A stretch of DNA of 64,000 nt from Paenibacillaceae bacterium. GTDB taxonomy: Bacteria > Bacillota > Bacilli > Paenibacillales > NBRC-103111. The notes beneath the pieces are model-generated. The model saw only the letters and a program-made list of their open reading frames with translations, did no database searches and was not told the origin of the DNA. How positions within the stretch are numbered: position 1 is the first letter of the stretch; each line of letters opens with the position of its first letter. Where the stretch lies: assembly GCA_029256185.1 (NCBI GenBank), contig JAQSYI010000034.1, forward strand, positions 1 through 64,000, given 5' to 3'. Both the position numbers and the translations under genes were made by a program. Shown here one piece after another: positions 1 to 7,726 of this stretch.

Positions 1-1
1 G

Positions 2-142
2 CGGAAATTTTTTCCGTTATTTCCTCCTGAACTCTCCGAAACAGGCATATTTGCCCGGTTTTGAGGGAGTTAACGGAAATTTTTTCCGCTAAATCTCGGA
101 AAATACCGAAAAACCTCCTGATAACGGAAATTTTTTCCGTTA
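2..142. repeat. Three copies of a short AT-centred palindrome
   Basis: The palindrome AACGGAAATTTTTTCCGTTA occurs near 2-19, 71-90 and 123-142, spaced about 52-70 bases apart. The same triplet recurs at 46057-46180. I see no gene here; the small reading frame through it has no coding character. Confidence 0.8.
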
Positions 143-235
143 AATCGCCAATGAGCCTTTATTGCCAACTCCTTCAGTTCTTGATCTACGGAGAGAGGGC
201 TCCCCTTGCTCAGGACTTTATACTTTCTGATTTCT
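100..235. repeat. Dispersed repeat, copy 1 (partner at 46140-46272)
   Basis: About 130 bases, beginning at the third palindrome and running through a stretch ending near TTTCTGATTTC, are almost identical to 46140-46272. Only a few substitutions separate the copies. Function is unknown. Confidence 0.8.
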
Positions 236-236
236 C

Positions 237-330
237 GAGGATAGACGCCTATAGCGTCCTATGACGCCAGGCGTTTGTCAAGAAGTCGAGCAGCTTCCCC
301 GTTCCTATCTCCGGAGATTTCAAAAATAAA
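237..330 (+). repeat. Dispersed leader repeat, copy 1
   Basis: The block GAGGATAgACGCC...GCGTTTGTCAAGAAGTCGAG resembles 28985-29070 and 47163-47255. All three copies are on the + strand upstream of + strand genes: the sulfonate operon, an SDR and the metN riboswitch. It contains a short inverted repeat around the CGCC/GGCG pair. Confidence 0.6.
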
Positions 331-374
331 TTCACACTTAACCAATCAGATTTATATGATTATAACATAGTACG

Positions 375-420
375 GTTGTCCGGACAACATGTTGACAGTA
401 TGAATCTTGTGTGATAAAAA
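375..420 (+). promoter_or_regulatory. Promoter and palindromic operator of the sulfonate operon
   Basis: A perfect 14-base palindrome GTTGTCCGGACAAC lies at 375-388. It directly abuts a TTGACA -35 box at 392-397. With a 17-base spacer the -10 would be TAAAAA at 415-420; GATAAA at 413-418 is an alternative. The position suggests a repressor or activator site, but I do not recognise the regulator. Confidence 0.5.
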
Positions 421-460
421 TGTAATAACCAATCCCATAAAAGCTGATCAGATTACTGAA

Positions 461-503
461 GGCTAAGATCAACCCTCTTCTCAGAGGGCGTCTTAGCCTT
501 TTT
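461..503 (+). terminator. Terminator/attenuator in the leader of the sulfonate operon
   Basis: An outer stem pairs 461-468 (GGCTAAGA) with 491-498 (TCTTAGCC). An inner stem pairs 473-478 (CCCTCT) with 483-488 (AGAGGG). A run of five T follows at 499-503. It lies between the apparent promoter and the first start codon, so it may attenuate the operon rather than only end upstream transcription. Confidence 0.7.
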
Positions 504-528
504 CATTCTTATTGCTGGAGGCCTCCAT

Positions 529-1917
529 ATGAACAGAGCAATATCCGGCGAGCCGAGCGCAGCCGAGCTGGTGGAGCTTCACAGGGAACACCTGTGGCTG
601 CATCTGACCAACCATAAGCCGTATGAAACCCAGGACCCGCCCATTATGGTGGAGGGACAGGGATACATCCTGAAGGATATACAGGGGAGGGAGTATATAG
701 ACGGCCTATCCGGCGGTGTCTGGGCCGTCAATGTAGGCTACGGCCGGGACAGCATCGCCGATGCGGTGAGCAGACAGTTGAAGCGCCTGCCCTATTACGC
801 CGGCTCCATGGCCACGCCCCCTTATATCATGCTGGCCCGGAAGCTGGCCTCGCTGCTGCCTGCTCTGCCGAAGGTCTATATCTCCAGCAGCGGCTCGGAG
901 GCCAATGAGAAGTCCTTCAAGATGGCCCGGCAATACTTCGCCGAGAAGTATCCCGGCGGGAAGAAGCATAAGATTATTTACCGCAACAGGGATTATCACG
1001 GCACCACCCTGGCCGCTCTGGCCAGCAGCGGGCAGCAGGAGCGCAAGATAAAATTCGGCCCGCTGCCGGAAGGCTTCGCGGAGATTCCCCACGCCTTATG
1101 CTACCGGTGCGCCTTCAAGAAGAGCTATCCCGGCTGCAATCTGGAATGCGCCCGGGCGCTGGAGGATGTCATCCGCCGGGAAGGGGAGGACAGCGTGGCC
1201 GCAGTCATCCTGGAGCCGGTCACAGCAGGAGGCGGAATCATCCCGCCGGTGCCGGAATATTATCCGGTGCTGCAGGAGATCTGCCGCCGGTATGAGGTGC
1301 TGCTGATTATGGATGAGGTGGTGACCGGCTTCGGACGCACCGGCCTGATGTTTGGACACCAGCATTACGACGTGGACCCGGATATCATTACACTGGCCAA
1401 GGGGCTGGCGAGCGGCTATATGCCCATCTCCGCTACGATGGCGAGCAAGAAGATTTTTGACCGCTTTCTGGCAGAACCGGAGGATATAAACGGCTTCTTC
1501 CGGGATATCAGCACCTTCGGCGGCTGTACCGGCAGCTCCGCCGCAGCCCTGGAGAACATCCGGATTATCGAGGAGGAGAAGCTGGCGGACAACAGCGCGG
1601 TCATGGGATCTTATCTGATCGAACAGCTGAAGGAACTGGAGGATCTGTCTATCGTGGGCAATGTCCGGGGGAAGGGGATGCTGATCGGCATCGAATTGGT
1701 GGAGGACCACCGCACCAAGCAGCCTCTTCAGGAAAAGCAGCTGGCCAGCATCGTTGCCGATGTCAAACAAGAAGGAGTCATTATCGGCAGAATGATGCGC
1801 AGTGTCCCCCATCTCAACAACGTCCTGTACATGGCCCCTCCGTTGATCATGGGAAAAGACGGACTGGACGCAATAGCTGCGGCCTTGCGGAAGGTGCTGG
1901 GCAAGCACCTTGCGTAG
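529..1917 (+). CDS. tpa: Class III aminotransferase, taurine-pyruvate aminotransferase type
   Basis: This 462-residue PLP-dependent fold-type I enzyme probably moves the amino group of taurine to pyruvate, giving sulfoacetaldehyde and alanine in the cytosol. Visible features are the SSSGSEANE cofactor-loop motif, the DEVVTGFGRTG motif starting at D262, and the Schiff-base lysine K291 in TLAKG. The sections YIDGLSGGVWAVNVGYGR and FRDISTFGGCT recall the Bilophila Tpa family. The ATG follows GGAG at 517-520. It heads an operon with a sulfonate-type ABC transporter, which supports a taurine-like substrate. No sulfoacetaldehyde acetyltransferase gene is in the window. Another omega-amino acid substrate cannot be excluded. 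Confidence 0.8.
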   Translation: MNRAISGEPSAAELVELHREHLWLHLTNHKPYETQDPPIMVEGQGYILKDIQGREYIDGLSGGVWAVNVGYGRDSIADAVSRQLKRLPYYAGSMATPPYIMLARKLASLLPALPKVYISSSGSEANEKSFKMARQYFAEKYPGGKKHKIIYRNRDYHGTTLAALASSGQQERKIKFGPLPEGFAEIPHALCYRCAFKKSYPGCNLECARALEDVIRREGEDSVAAVILEPVTAGGGIIPPVPEYYPVLQEICRRYEVLLIMDEVVTGFGRTGLMFGHQHYDVDPDIITLAKGLASGYMPISATMASKKIFDRFLAEPEDINGFFRDISTFGGCTGSSAAALENIRIIEEEKLADNSAVMGSYLIEQLKELEDLSIVGNVRGKGMLIGIELVEDHRTKQPLQEKQLASIVADVKQEGVIIGRMMRSVPHLNNVLYMAPPLIMGKDGLDAIAAALRKVLGKHLA

Positions 1918-1962
1918 AATAATGATTCTGCCAAGGAATTTATCCGAGGAAGGAGGGTTGAA

Positions 1963-2769
1963 GTGGCAAAGCGCAGAGGTTTCATGCATTCCGTCAAAAA
2001 CCACATGTCTGTCGAACGCTTGTTGACGTTGGGCACGATTCTTTTTCTGCTGCTGCTGTGGTTCGGAGTGACCAAGCTGCGGCTTTTCCCGGAAATTCTG
2101 GTGCCCTCCCCGCAGAAGGTGTTCTCCAGCTTTGTGCGGATTCTCCAGGAGGGCTACAAGGGAAACAGTCTGTTTACCCATCTGCGAGACAGTCTGCTGC
2201 GGCTGCTGATTTCCTTCTTACTGGTGATCGTGACGGCCATACCTCTGGGGCTGCTCAGCGGATACAATTCCAAGATCCGGGCAATCGTCGATCCGCTGAT
2301 CGAATTTTACCGTCCGCTGCCTCCCCTGGCCTATTACACCCTGCTGGTCCTGTGGATGGGCATCGAGGATTCGTCCAAGATCGCCCTGCTTTATCTGGCT
2401 GGATTCGCTCCCGTGTATATTGCCTGCGAATCGGGAGTCCGGAAGCTGAAGCGGGACTATATCGACGGAGCCTATACCCTGGGCGCCAGCAGCCGGCAGG
2501 TATTCTTCCATGTCATCTTCCCCGCCTGTCTGCCCGATATGTTCGTGGGGCTGCGCACAGCCATCGGCGTTTCCTATACCACGCTGGTAGCTGCCGAAAT
2601 GGTTGCCGCCGTCACCGGCATCGGATGGATGGTGCTGGATGCCAGCAAGTTTTTGCGAAGCGATATTATATTTGTCGGCATTATTATTATGGGGATCACG
2701 GGCATTATGATTGACGCCGTTCTAAGAGCCATCGAACGCAGAGTGGTGCCGTGGAAGGGCAAGGAATAA
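1963..2769 (+). CDS. ABC transporter permease, sulfonate/nitrate/taurine type
   Basis: A 268-residue inner-membrane permease with about six hydrophobic segments. The EAA cytoplasmic loop is near residues 169-190 (GAYTLGASSRQVFFHVIFPA), where the ATPase docks. The family is the TauC/SsuC type of importer. The start is GTG, preceded by GGAGG at 1952-1956. It lies 45 bases after the aminotransferase and just before the binding protein, so all four genes probably form one transcript. Substrate is inferred from the neighbours. Confidence 0.85.
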   Translation: MAKRRGFMHSVKNHMSVERLLTLGTILFLLLLWFGVTKLRLFPEILVPSPQKVFSSFVRILQEGYKGNSLFTHLRDSLLRLLISFLLVIVTAIPLGLLSGYNSKIRAIVDPLIEFYRPLPPLAYYTLLVLWMGIEDSSKIALLYLAGFAPVYIACESGVRKLKRDYIDGAYTLGASSRQVFFHVIFPACLPDMFVGLRTAIGVSYTTLVAAEMVAAVTGIGWMVLDASKFLRSDIIFVGIIIMGITGIMIDAVLRAIERRVVPWKGKE

Positions 2770-2794
2770 GAAAACCATGAGGGAGAGGATAACA

Positions 2795-3826
2795 ATGAAT
2801 AGAACATGGAAGCTTCTGTTGACAGGCGGATTGACTCTTGTACTGGCGGTGCAGCTGGCCGCATGCGGCGAAAGCAAGGAAACAGGAGGCCAGGCGAAGC
2901 CGGAGGCCGTTACCATCGGGTTCCAGGACATCCCCAATGATGAGATTGTGGCCAAGGTGAAGGGCTGGTACGAGGATGAGCTGGGCGTGAAGGTGAACTT
3001 CAAGAAATTCGATTCCGGCCGTGATGTGAACAACGCCTTCGCCTCCAAGAGCATTGACATTGGTCTGATGGGCAGCACCCCGGCCTCCGTGGGCATTGCC
3101 ACCGGCTTGGAATATGAGGTGTTCTGGATTCATGATGTCATCGGCGCCGCCGAATCCCTTGCCGTGAAGAACAGTGCCAAGGTGAATACGGTCAAGGAAT
3201 TGGCGGGGAAAAAGGTGGCGGTGCCCTTCAGCTCTACGGCCCACTACAGCCTGCTGAACGCCCTGGAGCTGGAGGGATTGAAGCTGGCGGATGTCACCAT
3301 ACTGGATATGCAGCCCAATGATATTTTTGCAGCCTGGCAGAGAGGCGATATCGATGCGGCGTATGTGTGGAATCCCGTGCTGGGCAAGCTGCTCGCCGAC
3401 GGCAAGGTGCTGACCGACAGCGGCAAGCTGGCAGAGAAGGGCATCGTAACGGCAGACGTGGGCGTAGTGAGCAAGGAGTTCGCCGCCAAGTACCCGGATA
3501 TCGCGGCCTCCTACATCAAGGTTCAGCAGAAGGCATACGACCTCTATAAGAGCAAGCCTGACGAAGCGGCTGCAGCGCTGGCGGAAGGGCTGAATATCGA
3601 CAAGGCGGAGGCGCTGAAGCAAACCAATGAGCTGATCTGGCTGTCGGGCAAGGAGCAAATCTCGGACAAATATTTCGGCAGCGGGGATAAGAAGGGCAAT
3701 CTGGCCCGGATTCTCAAGGCTACCGCCGATTTCCTGGTCGAACAGAAGGCGGTGGAGAAAACGCCGGGGCTGGACGCATTCGAGAAGAGCATCAACGGCA
3801 AGTATATTGAGCTTGCTCTGGAATAA
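2795..3826 (+). CDS. Substrate-binding lipoprotein of the sulfonate-type ABC transporter
   Basis: A 343-residue extracytoplasmic solute-binding protein of the TauA/SsuA kind. The N-terminus is a lipoprotein signal with the box LAAC (Cys24), so the mature protein should be lipid-anchored outside the membrane. I choose the ATG at 2795 over the in-frame ATG at 2777 because a GGGAGAGG site precedes 2795 and the signal peptide starts there. The family-like sections DIGLMGSTPAS and AAYVWNPVLGKL line the ligand cleft in relatives. Its neighbours are the permease and the ATPase. A taurine or other sulfonate ligand is inference. Confidence 0.85.
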   Translation: MNRTWKLLLTGGLTLVLAVQLAACGESKETGGQAKPEAVTIGFQDIPNDEIVAKVKGWYEDELGVKVNFKKFDSGRDVNNAFASKSIDIGLMGSTPASVGIATGLEYEVFWIHDVIGAAESLAVKNSAKVNTVKELAGKKVAVPFSSTAHYSLLNALELEGLKLADVTILDMQPNDIFAAWQRGDIDAAYVWNPVLGKLLADGKVLTDSGKLAEKGIVTADVGVVSKEFAAKYPDIAASYIKVQQKAYDLYKSKPDEAAAALAEGLNIDKAEALKQTNELIWLSGKEQISDKYFGSGDKKGNLARILKATADFLVEQKAVEKTPGLDAFEKSINGKYIELALE

Positions 3827-3843
3827 GGCGGGAGGCTTCGCGG

Positions 3844-4662
3844 ATGACAACAGAGGAACGGTGGCCCGGCGAGGAAACCAAGCGGATTGTGGCCTTGGAG
3901 CATGTGTCTTTGAACTACCAGACCGGTGAGGGCCCCAGTGTGCTGGAGGATATTACGCTGAATCTGCACGAGGGGGAATTCGTATGCCTGCTGGGCCCCT
4001 CCGGCTGCGGCAAAAGCACCCTGCTGAAAATCATCGCCGGCTTCATCCCGCCAACGGAGGGAACAGCATTGATGGAGGGCGAGCCGATCAAGGGGCCCGA
4101 CTGGCACCGGGGGGTTGTGTTCCAGCAGCCTCCCCTCTATCCCTGGCTCAATACCCGCGAGAATGTCCGGTTCGGCTTGAAGATGCGCAAGGTCCCGGAG
4201 GCGGAGAGCACCAAGCTCACAGAAGAATATCTGCGCAAGGTGGGACTGCTGGAATACGGGAACAGCAAGCCCTACGAGCTGTCGGGGGGCATGAAGCAGC
4301 GGGTGGCCATCGCCCGGGCGCTGGTCAACAGCCCGCGGGTGCTGCTGATGGATGAGCCCTTCGGCGCTCTGGATGCCCTGACCCGGGAGGAGATGCAACA
4401 GCTGCTGCGCAACATTTGGTGGGAAACCAAATGTACGATCTTATTCATTACGCATGATGTGGATGAGGCCCTGTCGCTGGGAACCCGGGTGCTGGTGATG
4501 TCCAGACGGCCGGGGCGGATCATCAGACAGCTTCAGCCCTCCTTCACCTACGGCATTACCGGGGAAAATTCCAGCCGTACGCGCTACACCAAGGAATTTC
4601 TGCAGCTGCGGGAAGAGATTCTCGATTTGATCAACGGTCAAAAACTGACCTATCATTTGTAG
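3844..4662 (+). CDS. ABC transporter ATP-binding protein, sulfonate/taurine type
   Basis: A 272-residue ATPase of the TauB/SsuB class that powers the importer from the cytoplasmic face. Motifs in order: Walker A GPSGCGKST at 51-59, Q-loop in FQQPPLYPWL, signature LSGGMKQR at 146, Walker B LLMDEP with D170/E171, and the H-loop TILFITHD. A GGGAGG site precedes the ATG. It is the last gene of the operon and is followed by a terminator. Nothing looks damaged. Confidence 0.9.
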   Translation: MTTEERWPGEETKRIVALEHVSLNYQTGEGPSVLEDITLNLHEGEFVCLLGPSGCGKSTLLKIIAGFIPPTEGTALMEGEPIKGPDWHRGVVFQQPPLYPWLNTRENVRFGLKMRKVPEAESTKLTEEYLRKVGLLEYGNSKPYELSGGMKQRVAIARALVNSPRVLLMDEPFGALDALTREEMQQLLRNIWWETKCTILFITHDVDEALSLGTRVLVMSRRPGRIIRQLQPSFTYGITGENSSRTRYTKEFLQLREEILDLINGQKLTYHL

Positions 4663-4748
4663 AGAAGGCAGCATAGACAAGTCCGGCATACTTTGGACCA
4701 CGATCGGGTACAGGAGCAGGAGCAAGAACAGGAGCAACCCGAGTTTAC

Positions 4749-4796
4749 AAGAACCCCCGGAAGGAGCAAATACTGCTTATCCGCGGGTTCTTTTTT
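4749..4796 (+). terminator. Rho-independent terminator of the sulfonate operon
   Basis: GAACCCCCGG at 4751-4760 pairs, with one mismatch, with CCGCGGGTTC at 4781-4790. Six T follow at 4791-4796. Just upstream (4709-4738) is a short repetitive GAGCAGGAGCAAG-like stretch with no evident role. Confidence 0.8.
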
Positions 4797-4818
4797 CATG
4801 CGGTGTGTAACCAATCTG

Positions 4819-5844
4819 TCAGGAGGCCGGGCCCAGAAGGCTCTTTACAACAAACTCCAACTGGGCTTCCAACGAGATAGGGTCATTGTAGTAGGCGCCC
4901 TTCTGATCAAAGAAGAATACCTGGTTGTGCTTGACCGCCGGCAGGCTCTTCCACAGGCTGTTCTCGTACAGGTCGCCGGGATTGCCCTCCTCGGAGAACG
5001 GACTGGTGAAGATATAGTCACCGGCGTATTCGGGCAGCTGCTCCAAGGTAAAGCTCTTGCCGAAGCCGCTGCCTGCAATCAGCTCCTGCTCGATCATGGC
5101 CGGAGCCTTGAGTCCCAGATAGCCGTGAATAATCTCACCGCTTCTGCCGCCCTTGTTGCCCCAGGCATAAATTCCCTTGTCATGGGGCTGCAGGATCGAT
5201 ACGGTTTTGTCTCCTACCGCTTGAACGATTCGGGGCTTCAGTTCGGCAATCTTGCGGTCCCATTGCTCGACCCACTCCTGAGCCTCCTTCTCTCTGCCGG
5301 TGAGCTTGCCGAATTCAAGCAGCATATCCGAGGGAGTACCCTTCCCCAGCTCCAGGCGCACAACCGGGGCAATCTTGGTGAGCGCCTCATACTGCGCCTC
5401 ATCCAGAAACTGGAGCGAAACGATCAGATCCGGGTTCAGGCTAAGGATAGCCTCCGGATTGGGTTGGGCCCCGAGATTCACCACTCCATCGAGCATGCCG
5501 TCATGGAACGGACTCTCCAGACCGTAGTCCAGTGCAGCCACCGGCTTAATGCCCAGCTTCAGCAGATTGCCGATGGCGCTCCCCGTCAAATCCACGATCC
5601 GCTCGGGATGAGCCGGTATGGTCACAGTTCCTTTGCTGTCCCGGTAAGATTTCGTCGCCTCAGCGGTGACGGTTGGCTGGGGAGTGGCATTTGTTTGCTG
5701 GCTTGAACCGGGGGCCGTTGCCCCATTCCCTGAAGCGCCAATATTACCCGGGCTTGATGCGCCGGAGCATGCAGCGAGCAATACGGTGATGCACAGCAAT
5801 AAGGTTGCCGCCGCTGCAGAAGCTGTTTTGCTTGCCTGATGCAT
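4819..5844 (-). CDS. Iron-siderophore substrate-binding lipoprotein (FeuA/FepB type)
   Basis: A 341-residue periplasmic-binding protein of the ferric-siderophore class. Its ATG at 5844 is preceded by GGAGGGGG. A lipoprotein signal ends at LAAC (Cys26), followed by a low-complexity Ser/Gly/Thr linker and the two-lobed binding domain (PAHPERIVDLT, NPDLIVSLQF). It should capture a ferric siderophore at the cell surface. It has its own promoter and Fur-like box. Oddly, there is no stop codon between the upstream AraC regulator and this frame, so a 660-residue read-through fusion is formally encoded. No permease or ATPase gene follows, so it must use a transporter encoded elsewhere. Confidence 0.85.
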   Translation of the reverse strand: MHQASKTASAAAATLLLCITVLLAACSGASSPGNIGASGNGATAPGSSQQTNATPQPTVTAEATKSYRDSKGTVTIPAHPERIVDLTGSAIGNLLKLGIKPVAALDYGLESPFHDGMLDGVVNLGAQPNPEAILSLNPDLIVSLQFLDEAQYEALTKIAPVVRLELGKGTPSDMLLEFGKLTGREKEAQEWVEQWDRKIAELKPRIVQAVGDKTVSILQPHDKGIYAWGNKGGRSGEIIHGYLGLKAPAMIEQELIAGSGFGKSFTLEQLPEYAGDYIFTSPFSEEGNPGDLYENSLWKSLPAVKHNQVFFFDQKGAYYNDPISLEAQLEFVVKSLLGPAS

Positions 5845-6801
5845 GGTTCCCCCTCCGCTTCTTTTCAGTTGATAACAATTTTCATAATCACTGAAACTAT
5901 AGCATTGGGCAAAATCTGCAACAAGGGCAATTTGCGGACAGGCACGGGGCAAATCCGGTACGCCCCCCTCGGTTCTGGATCTCGCTCTGTATTGCGCCGG
6001 CGGCAAGCCGCAATATTTCTTGAAGCTGCGGCTTAACGTATGGGCGTCGGGATATCCCACAAGCTCAGCCGTCTCCTGCAGGGAGTAGTCGCTAGCCGCC
6101 AGCAGTTCCGCCGCCCTCTCCATGCGAATCCGGGTGAGCAGACGGATCGGGCTTTCGTTGATGCGGCGCTTGAACAGCTTGGTGAGATAACTGACGCTGC
6201 AATCGAACATCTCGGCCATGCTCTCCAGGGTAACGGGCTCCCTGTAATGCTCATGCAGATAACGCAGCGCCTGCCCCAACAAATCCGGGGGCTCCGGCTC
6301 AATCCCCTGACGCCTCATCTGCCATAATAGCTCATGCACGAACTGATGGAACAACCCTCTCGCGTGAAATACAGCCAGCGGGTCCCGCTTCATCCAGTCC
6401 TGAAACATCTGCTCCAGCTTGTCCAACAGCGGCAGCGGATACAATGGAACGAAGCAATATTGATGCCGGAACGGCTGGTTCTCTTCAGATTGGTGCTTCT
6501 GCTTCCAAGCGGAGGGGCCTATCAATAGGGCCTTATATAGAATCAGGTAATATTCCAATCCATCGTCTACTTCCATCTCCAGGGATGAGCCGCGCCCGCC
6601 ATGCAGGATATGGAACCGGCTGATGCAGTAAAGGGCCCCGTCCAGCCGGATGCGGGCAGAGCCGCGAAGCGCGAACAAAAAGGCGTTGGCCGGCAAACGG
6701 TAGCTTGCGAGCCTCTCCCCCACCCCCAACGCAGCGTAACGGATATCCATCACTTTGACGGAGGCATGGTTCCACAGCATAATATGTTCATTCAGCTTCA
6801 T
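5845..6801 (-). CDS. AraC-family regulator of siderophore uptake (Btr-like), no stop before the next gene
   Basis: An N-terminal cupin-like ligand domain is followed by a C-terminal double helix-turn-helix (VTLESMAEMFDCSVSYLTKLFKRR, then LQETAELVGYPDAHTLSRSFKKY). The recognisable HTH ends near 5979. The frame then runs through the promoter of the next gene and into its lipoprotein without a stop. I place the start at ATG 6801 (MKLNEHIML), with GGAGAGGA upstream; ATG 6813 is possible. The in-frame ATG at 6864 overlaps the -10 box and cannot be transcribed from this promoter. In Bacillus, the AraC regulator Btr activates feuABC with bacillibactin; a similar role here is inference. The true C-terminus is uncertain. 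Confidence 0.7.
5871..5924 (-). promoter_or_regulatory. Fur-regulated promoter of the siderophore-binding protein, inside the AraC frame
   Basis: On the minus strand, -35 TTGTTG (5924-5919), a 17-base spacer and -10 TATAGT (5901-5896) are followed by GATTATGAAAATTGTTATC (5889-5871). The last matches 15 of 19 positions of the classical Fur box. The box covers the expected start site, so iron-loaded Fur would block initiation. The segment also encodes the tail of the upstream regulator frame. Confidence 0.65.
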
Positions 6802-6862
6802 GGCAGTTCTCATTCCTCTCCATCCTGTCCTTGCTCTCCATCCGACAACAACATTTCCCTTC

Positions 6863-6890
6863 ATTATATGATAATGATTATCATCGTAAA
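6863..6890 (-). promoter_or_regulatory. Promoter with canonical Fur box between -35 and -10
   Basis: On the minus strand, -35 TTTACG (6890-6885) and a perfect -10 TATAAT (6868-6863) flank a 16-base spacer. Together with the adjacent base it holds the inverted repeat ATGATAATGATTATCAT (6868-6884). This contains the Bacillus 7-1-7 Fur consensus TGATAATNATTATCA with no mismatch. It should make the AraC gene iron-repressed. Confidence 0.85.
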
Positions 6891-7211
6891 GATAAATCGT
6901 TTAAGGGACATGGGGCCGTGGAGAGAAGATCTGTACGTACAGAAGGCATGAGTCATGCGCAGTAGATCTGGGTGTACAAAGTGCATGCGGGTACCCACCG
7001 AGTGGGAGAGAAATCCAACGTGCTTGAAATTCTATATAGATTGCGCTGGCTACTCAAACTTTTCTCTTGCGATCCCGGGCTATTTTTTACTACGAATTAT
7101 GTAGGCTCTATCCAGAGTCCGGATTTGGTTTGACGCTACCCTTTGCTTGGGACGAGAGATTATATATGAATAATCATATAGATTCTGTCCTGCACCGGCA
7201 AAAAAGAGAAG
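6891..7211. other. Intergenic stretch with no recognised gene
   Basis: About 320 bases lie between the Fur promoter and the palindromic repeats. I see no ribosome binding site with a plausible coding frame and no RNA family. Confidence 0.5.
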
Positions 7212-7350
7212 TCTGTATGAAATATCATACAGAATCGCCTCCTCAGCGGCAGCACGGGCCTATTCTGTGCGATATTTCATACAGAATCGCCTCCTCAGCG
7301 GCAGCACGGGCCCATTCTGTGCGATATTTCATACAGAATGGGCCCGTGCT
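7212..7350. repeat. Palindromic ATACAGAAT repeats and a long hairpin
   Basis: Three near-palindromes of the type TTCTGTATGAAATATCATACAGAA lie at 7212-7235, 7262-7287 and 7314-7339. The last two sit in a 52-base tandem duplication. The final copy forms a perfect 18-base stem: 7303-7320 pairs with 7333-7350 around a 12-base loop. Related palindromes occur at 52012-52140. Confidence 0.8.
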
Positions 7351-7446
7351 GGGAATGTGGGGAGTACACCTGAATTTATCCGACAAATTTCCGTGTTTTC
7401 ATACAATTGTTGAAATATATCCGACTCTATATATCGGAAAAGTATA

Positions 7447-7504
7447 TATAATAGAGTTGACTAATAAAAAAGCTGCGCCAACGCGGCAACAACTCTATTA
7501 GGAG
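7447..7504 (+). promoter_or_regulatory. Promoter -10 and structured leader of the sulfur-carrier operon
   Basis: TATAAT at 7447-7452 is a likely -10 box with no good -35. ATAGAGTTG (7451-7459) pairs perfectly with CAACTCTAT (7490-7498), enclosing a second stem GCTGCG/CGCGGC (7472-7477 with 7482-7487). The ribosome binding site AGGAG (7500-7504) follows the stem by one base, so folding could influence translation of the first gene. Confidence 0.45.
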
Positions 7505-7516
7505 CGTGCAACAAAC

Positions 7517-7726
7517 ATGAGGATAACGGCAAACGGCAACAATGTGACCCTGGACAGGGAGCTGACCGTGAAGGAGCTTCTGGTCGAGCTTAAGGTGGAG
7601 GCTCCGGAATATGTGACTGTGCAGCTTAATGACAACATCTTGTTAACGGCGGATTTCCCGACAACGATTGTGAAGGACAACGACGCGGTAGAATTCCTGT
7701 ACTTCATGGGGGGCGGGGCAAGATGA
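7517..7726 (+). CDS. Ubiquitin-like sulfur carrier protein, HcyS/ThiS type, with masked C-terminus
   Basis: A 69-residue beta-grasp protein resembling ThiS/MoaD (ITANGNNVTLDRELTVKELL). The C-terminus is GGGAR rather than a bare GG. In the Wolinella HcyS system the carrier is made with an extra residue after GG, and a JAMM protease removes it. The two residues after GGG and the JAMM gene nearby fit that scheme. The exposed Gly would be adenylated and converted to a thiocarboxylate that delivers sulfur for homocysteine or cysteine synthesis. AGGAG precedes the ATG, and the stop overlaps the start of the next gene. A thiamine role is less likely because no thi genes are present. Confidence 0.8.
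   Translation: MRITANGNNVTLDRELTVKELLVELKVEAPEYVTVQLNDNILLTADFPTTIVKDNDAVEFLYFMGGGAR

Noticed and set aside
2705..3850. Long minus-strand frame opposite the sulfonate-binding protein
   Set aside because: It is a GC-driven antisense shadow of a clear lipoprotein gene.
6802..6864. Longer N-terminus of the AraC regulator from ATG 6864
   Set aside because: That codon overlaps the -10 box TATAAT, so it lies upstream of the expected transcript start.
7067..7501. A 144-codon forward frame across the palindromic repeats
   Set aside because: It is built from repeated palindromes, has no ribosome binding site and overlaps the operon leader; the residues have no protein-like pattern.
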